From positions 138,014-202,013 of the forward strand of contig DDSV01000036.1 of assembly GCA_002344215.1 (NCBI GenBank): 64,000 nucleotides of DNA, written 5' to 3'. The notes under the pieces were generated by a model. The model was not told the DNA's origin, did no database searches, and was given only the letters and a program-made list of their open reading frames with translations. Below, piece after piece: positions 25,528-34,483 of the stretch (within the stretch, counting starts at the first letter, position 1; every line of letters starts with the position of its first letter). Source of the stretch: Akkermansiaceae bacterium UBA2381. Lineage in GTDB: Bacteria > Verrucomicrobiota > Verrucomicrobiia > Verrucomicrobiales > DEV007. The translations under genes were made by a program, and so were the position numbers.

Positions 25528-28152
25528 ATGAAATTGATTCCGGACGGCATTCGTCCCTTCCTCTTCTCCGTGATTTTCTTCACTGCATTGCCTGCAAAAA
25601 GCCAGAATGGCGACAAGGCCGGTCACGACATGGCCCCTCCGCCGGCCCATTGGAAAATCCCGGCGGCACCGGTGGTCGCTCCCCCGGATGCTCCTTCTAC
25701 CTTTGCTCTGGAAAAAGGCTTTGTTGCTGAACTGGTCGCCGCTGAGCCCATGGTTCGCGAGCCGGTCGCCCTTGCCTTTGACGGGAATGGGCGCATCTGG
25801 GTCGCCGAAATGGTAGGCTACATGCCCGACATTGATGGAAAGCTGGAGGAGTCGACCTTCGGCCGCATCTCCGTGCTCGAAGACACCGACGGCGACGGCA
25901 AAGCCGACCGCCATACCGTTTTCCTTGAGAATTATCTCCTGCCGCGTTCGTTGGCTCTGGTTGACGCCGACAAAACCCTGCTCTTTGCCGACAACGAGAA
26001 GCTCTACGAGGCCGCGATTCTCATTGACGAGGCCGGAGCGATCAAGGCCGGCAAGGTTACCGTTGTAGACGAGACGTTTGCAGAGGGAGGAAATCCCGAG
26101 CATAAGCCCAACGGTCTGATGTATGGACTCGACAACTGGCTCTACAACGCAAAGAGCGATCTCCGCTACAAAAAGATCAACGGGGCCTGGATCAAAGAGA
26201 AAACCGAAGAGCGCGGTCAGTGGGGCATTGTTCAGGACAATTACGGACGCCTCTTTACAAACACGAATTCGAATCTCATTTCCGCCGAGGAAGTTCCTCC
26301 CGGAGTCAGGGTTCGCAATCCGGCTTATGCTTTCCGGACTCAGACAAACTCGACGATCAAGAATCAGCAGCTCTGGCCCGCCCGCATCAACCCCGGAGTG
26401 AATCGCGGCTACATGAAAGGCACCCTCGACGAGGAAGGGTATCTTCAGAAGCCGACCGCAGCCTCCGGAATGGCCGTTTACCGGGGGGACCAGTTTCCTG
26501 CCGGGTTCAGGAACAATCTCTTCATCGCCGAACCGGCCGGCAACCTCGTGAAACGGGCTGTTATGACCGAAGGAGAAAACGGATTTCGCACCATCAAAAG
26601 TGCGACTGAGGGATCCGAGTTCTTTACCTCTACAGACGAGCGCAGTCGCATTGTGAATATTCACAACGCCCCTGACGGTTCGCTCTACTTCGTCGATTTT
26701 TATCGAGGCATCCTCCAGCACTCCGTCTATATGACTTCGTATCTCCGGGCCCAGGTCGTGGAGCGTGAACTCGATAAACACATCGGCCTGGGGCGGATCT
26801 GGAGGATACGGCACAGCGATGGGAAAAAGGATTCCGTTGTTCCCCGAATGCAGGCTGAGTCTTCTGCCGCACTTGTTGCCCATCTTTCGCATCCCAACGG
26901 CTGGTGGCGCGACACGGCGCAGCGTCTTATCGTCGAGCGCGGCGGGGAGGAGGCGGTTGAGGGCCTCAAGGCATTGATTTCCGACCGCTCGAATGAACTG
27001 GCTTCGATCCATGCAGTCTGGACTCTCGAAGGGCTCGGTAAACTCGATCTGCCGGTCCTGAAAGTGGCTCTGGACCATCCGTCTCCCCGTGCCGCAGCTG
27101 AGGCGGTACGAGCCGCGGAGAGCCTCTCCTCAACGGAGTTGGCAGGTGAGGTCTTCACCCTCCTGACTGGTCTCTCAAAAACGGAGAATCTTCACGTGCG
27201 CCGCCAGCTCGCCGCCAGTCTCGGATTATTCGGTGAACGCGCCATTCCTGTCCTCGCAGAAATCGTACAAAGCGCTGCAAATGATCCTCTGGCGGGTGAC
27301 CTTGCCGTAAGCGGCCTTTCCGGACATGAGTTTGCGCTCTTCAAGCTTCTCCCTGAAACGCACACTCTTCGCTCGCCCCTCATTGAGACTCTGGTGAAGC
27401 GCAATGACAGGAAGGAGCTCGATGAACTAAGCGGGCTCCTCAAGACACCGTCGGAGTTCAAAGCCCTCGCCCGTATCTCAGCGATGCAGCGACGCTCCGA
27501 AGAAGCAGGATCACTCCTTGCCCTGGTGGCGGACGAAAAGACGGCATCCGGGACCCGAAAAGCCATTATCGACGGCCTCCTCAGCGGAGCGAAGGACAAA
27601 AAGTTCAAGCCCATGCCGGTAAAGGAACTCAAGGAACTCGATCTTGCCGCGAAGAACGGATTGATTGATGAGGCAAAACGGAAGGAAGTCGCGGCCCTCT
27701 TTAAGGTTGGCTCCGGAGAAGAGGAGGTCTTCCTGCTCACCGATGAGCATCGCGCCCTCTTCAAGGAGGGGGAAGCCCACTACCAGCGCATTTGTCTCGG
27801 CTGCCATCAGATTCACGGGAATGGCCAGCAGTATCTCGCTCCACCCCTCGTTGGATCCGAATGGGTCCTCAAGTCTGAGAAGCGCCTTATCGCTCTGGTC
27901 ATGGATGGGTTGATGGGGCCGATCGAGGTCCTCGGCAAGACCTATACGGTTCCGGAAATTCAGCCGCTCATGCCCGGGTTGAGGATGACTCCCGATCTTA
28001 CCGATGAGCACCTCGCCGCCATTATGACTTACGTTCGCAATGCGTGGGGCAATGGAGCGCCGCCCGTTTCCAGTGAATCGGTGCGGCGATACCGGGAGTC
28101 AGTGGCACCACGGGCCCCCTGGACTCCGGAAGAGTTGCAGGGGCTCAAGTGA
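25528..28152 (+). CDS. PVC-type dehydrogenase with HEAT repeats and cytochrome c
   Basis: 874 residues with a signal peptide (1-26). The architecture fits the PVC 'membrane-bound dehydrogenase' family. An N-terminal beta-propeller-like domain (about 60-430) begins FVAELVAAEPMVREPVALAFDGNGRIWVAEM. A HEAT-like helical region (about 440-640) follows, and a C-terminal cytochrome c has the single heme motif CLGCH at 756-760, then GNGQQYLAPPLVG. It probably oxidises a sugar alcohol or aldehyde in the periplasm and passes electrons to the attached heme. The substrate is unknown. It follows the SGNH hydrolase by 33 bases. Confidence 0.85.
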   Translation: MKLIPDGIRPFLFSVIFFTALPAKSQNGDKAGHDMAPPPAHWKIPAAPVVAPPDAPSTFALEKGFVAELVAAEPMVREPVALAFDGNGRIWVAEMVGYMPDIDGKLEESTFGRISVLEDTDGDGKADRHTVFLENYLLPRSLALVDADKTLLFADNEKLYEAAILIDEAGAIKAGKVTVVDETFAEGGNPEHKPNGLMYGLDNWLYNAKSDLRYKKINGAWIKEKTEERGQWGIVQDNYGRLFTNTNSNLISAEEVPPGVRVRNPAYAFRTQTNSTIKNQQLWPARINPGVNRGYMKGTLDEEGYLQKPTAASGMAVYRGDQFPAGFRNNLFIAEPAGNLVKRAVMTEGENGFRTIKSATEGSEFFTSTDERSRIVNIHNAPDGSLYFVDFYRGILQHSVYMTSYLRAQVVERELDKHIGLGRIWRIRHSDGKKDSVVPRMQAESSAALVAHLSHPNGWWRDTAQRLIVERGGEEAVEGLKALISDRSNELASIHAVWTLEGLGKLDLPVLKVALDHPSPRAAAEAVRAAESLSSTELAGEVFTLLTGLSKTENLHVRRQLAASLGLFGERAIPVLAEIVQSAANDPLAGDLAVSGLSGHEFALFKLLPETHTLRSPLIETLVKRNDRKELDELSGLLKTPSEFKALARISAMQRRSEEAGSLLALVADEKTASGTRKAIIDGLLSGAKDKKFKPMPVKELKELDLAAKNGLIDEAKRKEVAALFKVGSGEEEVFLLTDEHRALFKEGEAHYQRICLGCHQIHGNGQQYLAPPLVGSEWVLKSEKRLIALVMDGLMGPIEVLGKTYTVPEIQPLMPGLRMTPDLTDEHLAAIMTYVRNAWGNGAPPVSSESVRRYRESVAPRAPWTPEELQGLK

Positions 28153-28167
28153 ACTTTTTCCGGCCGA

Positions 28168-28530
28168 ATGGAAGCACCTGAAACAGCCCTTTTCTCCGCG
28201 GCGGCGGCAGCCGTCGGGGAGGGGACGGAGTTATTTGATTTGTTGAAGAGATTGATGAGCGGCGCGGCCCCGGAACATGTCAGCCTGCTGCTTGAGCAGG
28301 TCGATGGATCCGATTATTCCCTGGCCGACTGGATGGCGGCGCTGGCGGAGTTCGATGCCTGGCTGGAACGAGAGGGGCGGATTGAGAGGCCCGTCGGGCA
28401 AATGCTCGGTTACATTCATTGCTGCACCCTCATGCAATCTCCGGGGCTTAGTTCACCAATCTTAAAAGTCATTGTTTATCAAGCACTTACTGAATTCGGG
28501 TTTGAAGCCATTTCTGACGCTCAAATGTGA
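28168..28530 (+). CDS. Hypothetical small helical protein
   Basis: 120 residues, no recognised family. The sequence is acidic and helix-rich, begins in an Ala-rich stretch and contains amphipathic segments (LFDLLKRLMS, WMAALAEFDAWLER) and a Cys-Cys (IHCCTLM). No signal peptide or membrane segment is obvious. It starts 15 bases after the cytochrome-dehydrogenase stop and could be translated from the same message. Confidence 0.55.
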   Translation: MEAPETALFSAAAAAVGEGTELFDLLKRLMSGAAPEHVSLLLEQVDGSDYSLADWMAALAEFDAWLEREGRIERPVGQMLGYIHCCTLMQSPGLSSPILKVIVYQALTEFGFEAISDAQM

Positions 28531-28603
28531 GAATGTTCAGATTATGCGAATTTCGATTAGAAATAGGTAGGCATTCAGGGTGGAGTGTGGTAAGCTGGAA
28601 TTC

Positions 28604-28897
28604 ATGTCAACCACACGTAGAACACGATTCTCACGACGGGTTCCAGATCATGTAACTGATGAACTGGTCACCGTACTTTCTGACAAACAAACCTTCGGGT
28701 TTAACGACCTTTTCGAGGTTGTCTACGAGAACTTGAAAGCTCGAAACGCCGTGAGCGGCGGGGAGGAAATGCTCCGTCTGAGGGCTTACGAGAAGCTTCA
28801 GAACCTCGTGACACGCGGTCTGGTTGAGAAGAACGGTAAAGAATACCGCGGTCTCGAAAACATTCAGGATGCATCCAGCGCCCAGGCGGCGACTTGA
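28604..28897 (+). CDS. Small winged-helix-like protein
   Basis: About 97 residues from the ATG at 28604; an in-frame ATG at 28580 would add eight residues. The start has an arginine-rich N-terminus (TTRRTRFSRR). The rest looks like two helix pairs ending in a short beta-wing (LRAYEKLQNLVTRGLVEKNGKEYRG), a pattern typical of winged-helix DNA-binding domains. No known family is recognised. It is followed 11 bases later by a hairpin, so it is probably the end of a transcription unit. Its position before nuoA is suggestive but gives no firm role. Confidence 0.5.
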   Translation: MSTTRRTRFSRRVPDHVTDELVTVLSDKQTFGFNDLFEVVYENLKARNAVSGGEEMLRLRAYEKLQNLVTRGLVEKNGKEYRGLENIQDASSAQAAT

Positions 28898-28908
28898 TCA
28901 AATCTTCC

Positions 28909-28940
28909 GGTTTCACCGGCCTTCATGGCCCGGTGAAACC
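28909..28940 (+). terminator. Terminator-like hairpin after the winged-helix gene
   Basis: An 11-bp perfect inverted repeat, GGTTTCACCGG (28909-28919) with CCGGTGAAACC (28930-28940), 11 bases after the stop codon. The following sequence has few T residues (attctccc), so it is a stable stem but a weak intrinsic terminator. Confidence 0.6.
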
Positions 28941-28993
28941 ATTCTCCCGTTCGCTCTGAAATGAAGTGGACGGAAGTGGTAAACTCGTTACAT

Positions 28994-29029
28994 TCCGTTC
29001 GACTGGCGAAAGTTCAGTCGAACGGATTT
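28994..29029 (+). promoter_or_regulatory. Hairpin with T tract immediately before nuoA
   Basis: A 12-bp stem, TCCGTTCGACTG at 28994-29005 pairing with CAGTCGAACGGA at 29015-29026, with a 9-base loop and then TTTTT. The nuoA start is at 29035. The only Shine-Dalgarno-like bases (CGGA) are inside the right arm, so the stem could both terminate transcription and hide the ribosome site. Confidence 0.5.
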
Positions 29030-29034
29030 TTACC

Positions 29035-29409
29035 ATGGTCTCCGACTACATTCCAGTTCTGGTGCAGATTGTCATCGCTTCGGGCTTCGCCATCGCGACT
29101 CTCATCGCCAGCGCCCTTCTGGGTAAGCGGGCCCTGCGCAACCTGACCAAAGATTCCGCCTATGAATGCGGAATGACCCCGGTCGGTGGCGGGCAAGCAC
29201 GGTTCAGTGTGAAGTTTTATCTCGTCGCGATGCTCTTCGTCCTTTTTGACATCGAGGTCGTGTTTCTGTTTCCCTGGGCTTCGGTGTATCGCGAGCAGAT
29301 TGGTGAAGGTGCCCTCGTTTTTCTCTGGGCCATGCTCGGGTTCGTGGGAATACTCTTTATCGCCTACCTTTACGCCCTGAAAAAGGGAGCCCTCGAGTGG
29401 CGCAACTGA
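29035..29409 (+). CDS. nuoA: NADH-quinone oxidoreductase subunit A (isolated)
   Basis: 124 residues from ATG 29035. NuoA is a three-helix membrane subunit of complex I near the quinone site. The hydrophilic loop holds the conserved E-C-G (YECGMTP near 44-50) and F-x-V-K-F-Y-L (FSVKFYLVAMLFVLFDIEVVF), and two further membrane segments follow. Unusually the downstream gene is a Dabb protein and not nuoB, so this copy sits alone. The other complex I genes must lie elsewhere, or this is a second partial copy. Two hairpins lie just upstream. Confidence 0.9.
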   Translation: MVSDYIPVLVQIVIASGFAIATLIASALLGKRALRNLTKDSAYECGMTPVGGGQARFSVKFYLVAMLFVLFDIEVVFLFPWASVYREQIGEGALVFLWAMLGFVGILFIAYLYALKKGALEWRN

Positions 29410-29450
29410 GAAGAGAGATCTTCCGGTGGCAGTTTTTTCCTCTTTTTCTT

Positions 29451-29768
29451 ATGGTCCATTACATCGCACTGTACCGGATCGTCAAACACACGACGGAAGA
29501 GGAGCTTGAGGACATGATTCGTGTCAGCCGGACCTGTTTCCACCGGGTCAATGAGGCCCACAATTTCCGGTCTGGCCGGAATATTGATCCCGAAAATGAG
29601 TTCGGGTTTTTCATCTCGGCGGACTTTGAAAGTCGCGACAAGCTGGCGATGTTCCGTGAGGACCCCAACTTCAAACGCTTCGAATCCGAGATCGTCAAAG
29701 TTCGCACGAGCTCCTGCAAGGAGTTCCTCTACGAGACTGAACCGGGTAAGGATCCGAAGTATTCCTGA
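29451..29768 (+). CDS. Dabb (stress-responsive A/B barrel) family protein
   Basis: 105 residues from the ATG at 29451; the frame extends upstream from 29397 into the end of nuoA. It has the ferredoxin-like dimeric alpha/beta-barrel pattern: MVHYIALYRIVKHTTEEELEDM at the start, a loop with FRSGRNIDPENEFGF, and an ending VFxYE-like strand (KEFLYETEP). The family is diverse (stress proteins, polyketide cyclases, olivetolic-acid-cyclase-like enzymes), so no function can be assigned. It lies 41 bases after nuoA on the same strand and may be co-transcribed. Confidence 0.7.
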   Translation: MVHYIALYRIVKHTTEEELEDMIRVSRTCFHRVNEAHNFRSGRNIDPENEFGFFISADFESRDKLAMFREDPNFKRFESEIVKVRTSSCKEFLYETEPGKDPKYS

Positions 29769-29815
29769 GTCCCGCTCCGGCGGTGGTAAAGCGTTTTCGT
29801 TCCGTCAGCCGCCCC

Positions 29816-31237
29816 TCAGGCGATCAGATCATCGACGACGTGGCCATGGATGTCGGTCAAGCGGAAGTCACGACCGGCGTAGCGGTAGGTCAGCTTTTCA
29901 TGGTTGAATCCCAGAAGGTGCAAAATCGTGGCGTGAAGGTCATGCACGTGCATGGGATTCTCCACCGCCTTGAAACCAAACTCGTCGGTCTTGCCGTACT
30001 GCATTCCCCCTTTGACTCCGCCGCCGGCCATCCACATGGAGAACCCGTGGTGGTTGTGATCCCGGCCTAGTTTGGTATTCGCATCGTTGGCACCGGGGGT
30101 GGGAAGTTCCACCGTCGGCGTGCGTCCGAATTCCCCGCCCCAGATCACAAGCGTGTCTTCGAGCAAGCCTCGCTGTTTGAGATCAAAAAGAAGTGCGGCA
30201 ATGGGCTGGTCGGCCTCCTTGGCGAGTTTTCCATGTCCCTTGGCGATTTCGGAGTGGCTGTCCCAGGGTTGGCCGTCTCCGTGCCAGACCTGAACGAAAC
30301 GAACGCCGCGCTCGACGAGTCTCCTCGCGATGAGCATCTGCCGGCCATGGAGGGTGTCCCCGTACAGTTCACGAACGTGAGCCGGCTCGCGCTCCACATT
30401 AAAGGCGTCCGAAGCCTCGATCTGCATCTTGTAGGCAAGCTCCAGTGAGTGCATGCGTGCTTCCGCAGCCGGGTCGATTGCATTGCCTTCCGCGTCCTGG
30501 CGATTCATCTCCTGGATCAATTCAAGCTGACGGCGCTGCAATTCCTTCGGCATTCGCGGGTTGCGAATATCGGGAATCAGTTTGGAGATCTGGGTGTTTT
30601 TCGTGTCAATGTGGGCGCCCTGGTAAGCGCCGGGAAGAAAGGCGGATCTCCAGTTCTGGGTCTCGACGACGGGAACGCCACCGGGGCAGAGAGACACAAA
30701 GCCCGGCAAATTCTCATTCTCCGTCCCGAGTCCGTAGGTCACCCAGCTACCGACGCTGGGACGAACAAGGTTGACCCGCTCGGCGCCGGTGTTCATGAGC
30801 ATGAGCGAGGGCTCATGGTTGGGAACATTGGCATACATGGAATTGATAACACAGAGGTCGTCCGCCATCGCAGCGACTTTGGGAAAGAGGTCGCTGGCCC
30901 ACAACCCGCATTCGCCGTGCTGGGAAAAATTGAAGGGAGACTTCATCAGCGCCCCGGTTTTTCTCTCGGTCTTGAGTCCTTCCCCGGGCATTTCCTTGCC
31001 ATCATATTTCTCCAGGGCCGGTTTGTAATCGAAGGAATCAACCTGGGAAGGGCCGCCGTTGGCAAATATATGAATGACCCGTTTGGCGCGGGGGCTGAAA
31101 TGAGTTTTACCGGGAGCGAGGGGATTGAGCGAGCGATCGCTGCCCTGAAGAGACGAGAGAAAAGGGCTCAGGCCCAGGGCGCCCATGCCCATTCCGGTGC
31201 GTTGGAGAAATTGTCGTCTGGAGGTGAATCCGTTCAT
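29816..31237 (-). CDS. DUF1501 family exported sulfatase-fold protein
   Basis: 473 residues with a Tat signal (SRRQFLQRTGMG). The family has an alkaline-phosphatase/sulfatase-like fold. Segments include VIHIFANGGPSQVDSFDYKP, TYGLGTENENLPGFVSL, and the C-terminal VIWGGEFGRTPTVE with MAGGGVKGGMQYGKTDEFGF, followed by HDLHATILHLLG. It lies 32 bases downstream of the DUF1549/DUF1553 cytochrome on the minus strand. These two families are nearly always paired in PVC genomes, presumably forming an extracellular complex. The enzymatic reaction is unknown. Confidence 0.88.
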   Translation of the reverse strand: MNGFTSRRQFLQRTGMGMGALGLSPFLSSLQGSDRSLNPLAPGKTHFSPRAKRVIHIFANGGPSQVDSFDYKPALEKYDGKEMPGEGLKTERKTGALMKSPFNFSQHGECGLWASDLFPKVAAMADDLCVINSMYANVPNHEPSLMLMNTGAERVNLVRPSVGSWVTYGLGTENENLPGFVSLCPGGVPVVETQNWRSAFLPGAYQGAHIDTKNTQISKLIPDIRNPRMPKELQRRQLELIQEMNRQDAEGNAIDPAAEARMHSLELAYKMQIEASDAFNVEREPAHVRELYGDTLHGRQMLIARRLVERGVRFVQVWHGDGQPWDSHSEIAKGHGKLAKEADQPIAALLFDLKQRGLLEDTLVIWGGEFGRTPTVELPTPGANDANTKLGRDHNHHGFSMWMAGGGVKGGMQYGKTDEFGFKAVENPMHVHDLHATILHLLGFNHEKLTYRYAGRDFRLTDIHGHVVDDLIA

Positions 31238-31269
31238 GGTCAGATGGGGAAATCGTGCCCGGGGGCACC

Positions 31270-34188
31270 TTATTCAATGAAAAGGAAGCGATTCGTGTTG
31301 AGGAGCCCCTGGGCGTAAGCCCCCCAGGACGAGCTTGGGGTGGCCGGCCCGGAGAAAGATTCCGCGAGTTCCCATTTCGGCCATTTGTTGTCGAGATCGC
31401 TGATCACCGGATTCCAGCGAACCGAGTCAAAGCTCGAGTTCTTCTCGTGGGGATCGATGATGAGATACACGGATTCGTTCGAGGCGATCGTCAGTTCGGG
31501 AATTGAGACGTCGAGACTTCCCTTTGCCGGGTCCAGCACCTTGTCAAAAACCACCCCTGCCGACCTTGTTGCGACCTTGACCCGGACTCCGTTCCCTTTT
31601 CCGACATTGGACCTCTGCACGGCACCGCCGATGGAGACCCTGAGGTCGGCGGGAGCCCTCCATTCGAAAATGACGCTTTCCTTCGCGGTGTATCCCGGGT
31701 GGGTGTTTCCGTTGGCATCGACATAAAGGTAGCTGAGGGGATTGTCCTTAAGGGGACGCTCCTTGCCTACCTGCCACGCCTCTTTAATCCAGTGTTCGAA
31801 GGGATGAAAAACCACCTTGCCGCTTGTTTCGTCAATATCACCCCAACCGTAGCTCCACTCCGTATTGGTCTGGCGTTTGCCGAGACGGGCGGTTTCCGCC
31901 TCATAGACAGAGACAAAACTCTCGGCCAGTTGCCGGTCGGACTCCGAGGGGGCCTTTGCAAAAACAGCGCGGTGGAGTTGTGCGACACGGTCCTTCTCAG
32001 TCGCCGTCTTCCGGGCGAGGTTTTCCCCCTGGTCCTGCACAAAAGGGTTGTTGAGGGTGAACAGCGCCTGCATCGGGATTGTCGTGGTGGGCCGTTTGCC
32101 GGTCGTCTCCTGCGGATTGGAGAAATCAAAGTTCCGGAACGTCGGATTCAGGTTCTGCCGGTCGATGTAGGCATAGACCGAGCGCCGGTTTGAGTAGGGC
32201 GGCTCAAGAATCACCACGGAACGACCGAACATTTCGTTGCTGAGATTCCCCGCGACATCGAGCATGCCGTCCCGCATCTGCTCAAGTTCGAGGCGCCTTT
32301 TTCTGAACTTCCAGAGAAGTCGGTTCTCGGAATCGACAAGCATGTTCTCCGTTTCCTTCGGATTGTCCGACTGTTGCTGCCAGGTCTCCGAGGTGAGGAT
32401 GAGACGATGCAATTTTTTGAGAGACCAGTCGTTCTCAACGAACCAGTTTGCGAGCCAGTCGAGCAGTTCCGGATTGTCGGGGCGTTCCCCCTGCATTCCG
32501 AAATCATCCACCGTTCGAACAATCCCTTCACCGAAATGCCACATCCAGACGCGATTCACGATGTTCCTGGCGGTGAGAGGGTTACCCGGGCGGACGATTT
32601 GATGGGCCATCTCAAGCCGCCCGCTGCCGTTCTTGAACTCATTTGGTTTTCCTCCCTCCGAGGCGATGGCCAGAAACTGACGTGGAGCGAGGTCGCCGCG
32701 ACGGGATGCATTTCCGCGGATAAAGACGTGCTGATTGATCGGCTTGTCCCGGTCTCTCAAAATGATGGCTTTGTCAGGCTCCATCCCGGAGTCGGCGATG
32801 AACTTGTCGCGCTCGCCTTCGAGATTGGTTAGTTTCCTCCTGTCCTCCCGGTCGACCTTGGTGATCAGTTTGTCCCGCTGGCCCGCTAGATCGGGGTGCT
32901 CCTTCGCCTTCCGCTCCAGCACCGGCGCAAGGAAATCATCGATTTTCTTCTGCTTTTCAGCGAGCCCGGCGAGATACTTGTCATACTCCGGGCCCAGCTT
33001 CGGCTCTCCTATCGTCGGAGTGTCGACGGTCAGGGAGTTCAGGAAAATGCCGTAGAGGCTGTAATACTCCTTCGTTGAGATCGGGTCGAATTTGTGATCA
33101 TGGCACTTCGCACAGGAAACTGTCAGAGCCATGGTCCCGCGGAAGGTCGTGTCGACCCGATCATCGAGAATCTCGTCCTGGCTTCCGTTCTTGCTGAGTG
33201 AGAGAAATCCGAGAGCCGCCAGGTGACGTTTGTCGGGGGTTGCGGGGTCGACGATCTGTTCGGCGGCGAACTGGTAGAGGAGAAACTGATCGTAGGGAAG
33301 ATCCTCGTTGAGGGCCCGGATGAGCCAATCGCGATAGGTGTAGCTGTAGATAAAGCGGCGCTCCTGACCGGCCCCTTCATATCCCTTCGTGTCGGCATAG
33401 CGGGCCACATCCATCCAGAGCCGTGCCCATCTTTCGCCGAAATGCGGTGATCCAAGCAGGTGATCGACGAGCGCCGGCCAGGCTTCCTCGTGCTTTTTCG
33501 GATCGTCGATGAAACGCTGGACCTCGTCATACTTCGGGGGAAGCCCGAGAAGCGCAAAGTTGGCGCGACGGTGGAGGGTATAGCGGTCCGCGCGGGCGGC
33601 GGGACTCACTCCCGCTTTGGCCTGGGCTCTCCTGACAAAGTAGTCAATGGGGTGTCCGGCATTCTCCGGGACAGCCTCCGCCTTCACCGGCTGGAAGGCC
33701 CAGTGCTTGAGAGGATCATTCGCTTTCGTTGTTTCTTCATGCTCGGGCCACGGGAGTCCCATCCCGATCCAGGTGGTGAGCTTTTCGACGGTTTCGGGCG
33801 GGAGTTTGTTTCCCTTTTCCGGCATCGCGGGGACGCCCTTCTCTCCTGAATGAAGCACTGCCTTAATCAGCACGCTTTCAGCCGGCTTCTCGAGATTGAT
33901 GACTTTGCGGTAATCGCTGCCGGCGAGCCAACCCGCGCGGTGATTCAGTTCGAGTCCTAGCTTGGACTTGGTTCCGGAATGGCATTCCAGGCAGTTGTCG
34001 GCGAGAACGGGCCTGATCTGGGTTTCAAAGAACTCCAGTTGTTCCGGACTGAATTCACTCTTGGCCGGAGTGCCCTCACTTTTGGAAGCGAGGGCAGCTT
34101 TCTCCTCGGCTGACACAAAGGGAGCCGACATCCCGTTAATCAGAAGGACGCAAAGCGGGAGTAGAGTGCTGGAAACCGGTTTCAACAT
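31270..34188 (-). CDS. DUF1549/DUF1553 exported multiheme cytochrome
   Basis: 972 residues, signal peptide then an N-terminal cytochrome-like region (PSCyt1) with heme site CLECH at 66-70. A DUF1549 domain (about 170-380) follows with a second heme-type motif C-A-K-C-H-D-H-K-F-D-P. A helical linker comes next, and then DUF1553 (about 520-770: LTARNIVNRVWMWHFGEGIV, FGMQGERPDNPELLDWLA). The C-terminal stretch (about 800-972) looks like a carbohydrate-binding-type beta domain (FEWRAPADLRVSIGG). It likely works with the DUF1501 protein downstream in periplasmic oxidation or hydrolysis of a polymer. The genes are 32 bases apart. Confidence 0.88.
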   Translation of the reverse strand: MLKPVSSTLLPLCVLLINGMSAPFVSAEEKAALASKSEGTPAKSEFSPEQLEFFETQIRPVLADNCLECHSGTKSKLGLELNHRAGWLAGSDYRKVINLEKPAESVLIKAVLHSGEKGVPAMPEKGNKLPPETVEKLTTWIGMGLPWPEHEETTKANDPLKHWAFQPVKAEAVPENAGHPIDYFVRRAQAKAGVSPAARADRYTLHRRANFALLGLPPKYDEVQRFIDDPKKHEEAWPALVDHLLGSPHFGERWARLWMDVARYADTKGYEGAGQERRFIYSYTYRDWLIRALNEDLPYDQFLLYQFAAEQIVDPATPDKRHLAALGFLSLSKNGSQDEILDDRVDTTFRGTMALTVSCAKCHDHKFDPISTKEYYSLYGIFLNSLTVDTPTIGEPKLGPEYDKYLAGLAEKQKKIDDFLAPVLERKAKEHPDLAGQRDKLITKVDREDRRKLTNLEGERDKFIADSGMEPDKAIILRDRDKPINQHVFIRGNASRRGDLAPRQFLAIASEGGKPNEFKNGSGRLEMAHQIVRPGNPLTARNIVNRVWMWHFGEGIVRTVDDFGMQGERPDNPELLDWLANWFVENDWSLKKLHRLILTSETWQQQSDNPKETENMLVDSENRLLWKFRKRRLELEQMRDGMLDVAGNLSNEMFGRSVVILEPPYSNRRSVYAYIDRQNLNPTFRNFDFSNPQETTGKRPTTTIPMQALFTLNNPFVQDQGENLARKTATEKDRVAQLHRAVFAKAPSESDRQLAESFVSVYEAETARLGKRQTNTEWSYGWGDIDETSGKVVFHPFEHWIKEAWQVGKERPLKDNPLSYLYVDANGNTHPGYTAKESVIFEWRAPADLRVSIGGAVQRSNVGKGNGVRVKVATRSAGVVFDKVLDPAKGSLDVSIPELTIASNESVYLIIDPHEKNSSFDSVRWNPVISDLDNKWPKWELAESFSGPATPSSSWGAYAQGLLNTNRFLFIE

Positions 34189-34227
34189 TGTCTCTTACGT
34201 TCGGCTACGCTGTCTGAGCGCGCAATG

Positions 34228-34250
34228 AACGTCTTTGCGGACGTTTTTTG
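34228..34250 (+). terminator. Short hairpin plus T run in the divergent intergenic region
   Basis: A 6-bp stem (AACGTC at 34228-34233 with GACGTT at 34240-34245), a 6-base loop and then TTTT. No + strand gene lies immediately upstream, so it may end a small unannotated transcript or be coincidental. Confidence 0.35.
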
Positions 34251-34314
34251 TGACCAATATGAGCTTCGGAAGCGTCCCATCACTCCGCGGGTGTTGCCCT
34301 CCTGAAATGAAACA

Positions 34315-34386
34315 AGCAACCCGGTTGACAAGCGCAGGAAAAACCCCCGTAAAACCTGCAAAAGACTTGTAGTCAACCGGGTTGCT
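34315..34386. other. Large inverted repeat in the intergenic region before the GNAT gene
   Basis: 15-bp perfect arms, AGCAACCCGGTTGAC (34315-34329) and GTCAACCGGGTTGCT (34372-34386), enclose 42 bases with an inner 5-bp pair (GCAGG/CCTGC). A perfect -35-like TTGACA (34325-34330) overlaps the left arm. The interval 34189-34483 has no credible gene. Confidence 0.55.
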
Positions 34387-34483
34387 GTTTTGGTTTCAAC
34401 CCTTTTCGTCGTTCGATCCAGGATCGTCTGACAAATCCTTAATAAGCACTACCCGTGCCAACTTCTTTTCGAAAGGAATGCCG

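Noticed and set aside
25504..27078. 524-codon open frame antisense to the PVC dehydrogenase
   Set aside because: The sense frame has a signal peptide, propeller blocks and a heme motif, while the antisense product has none.
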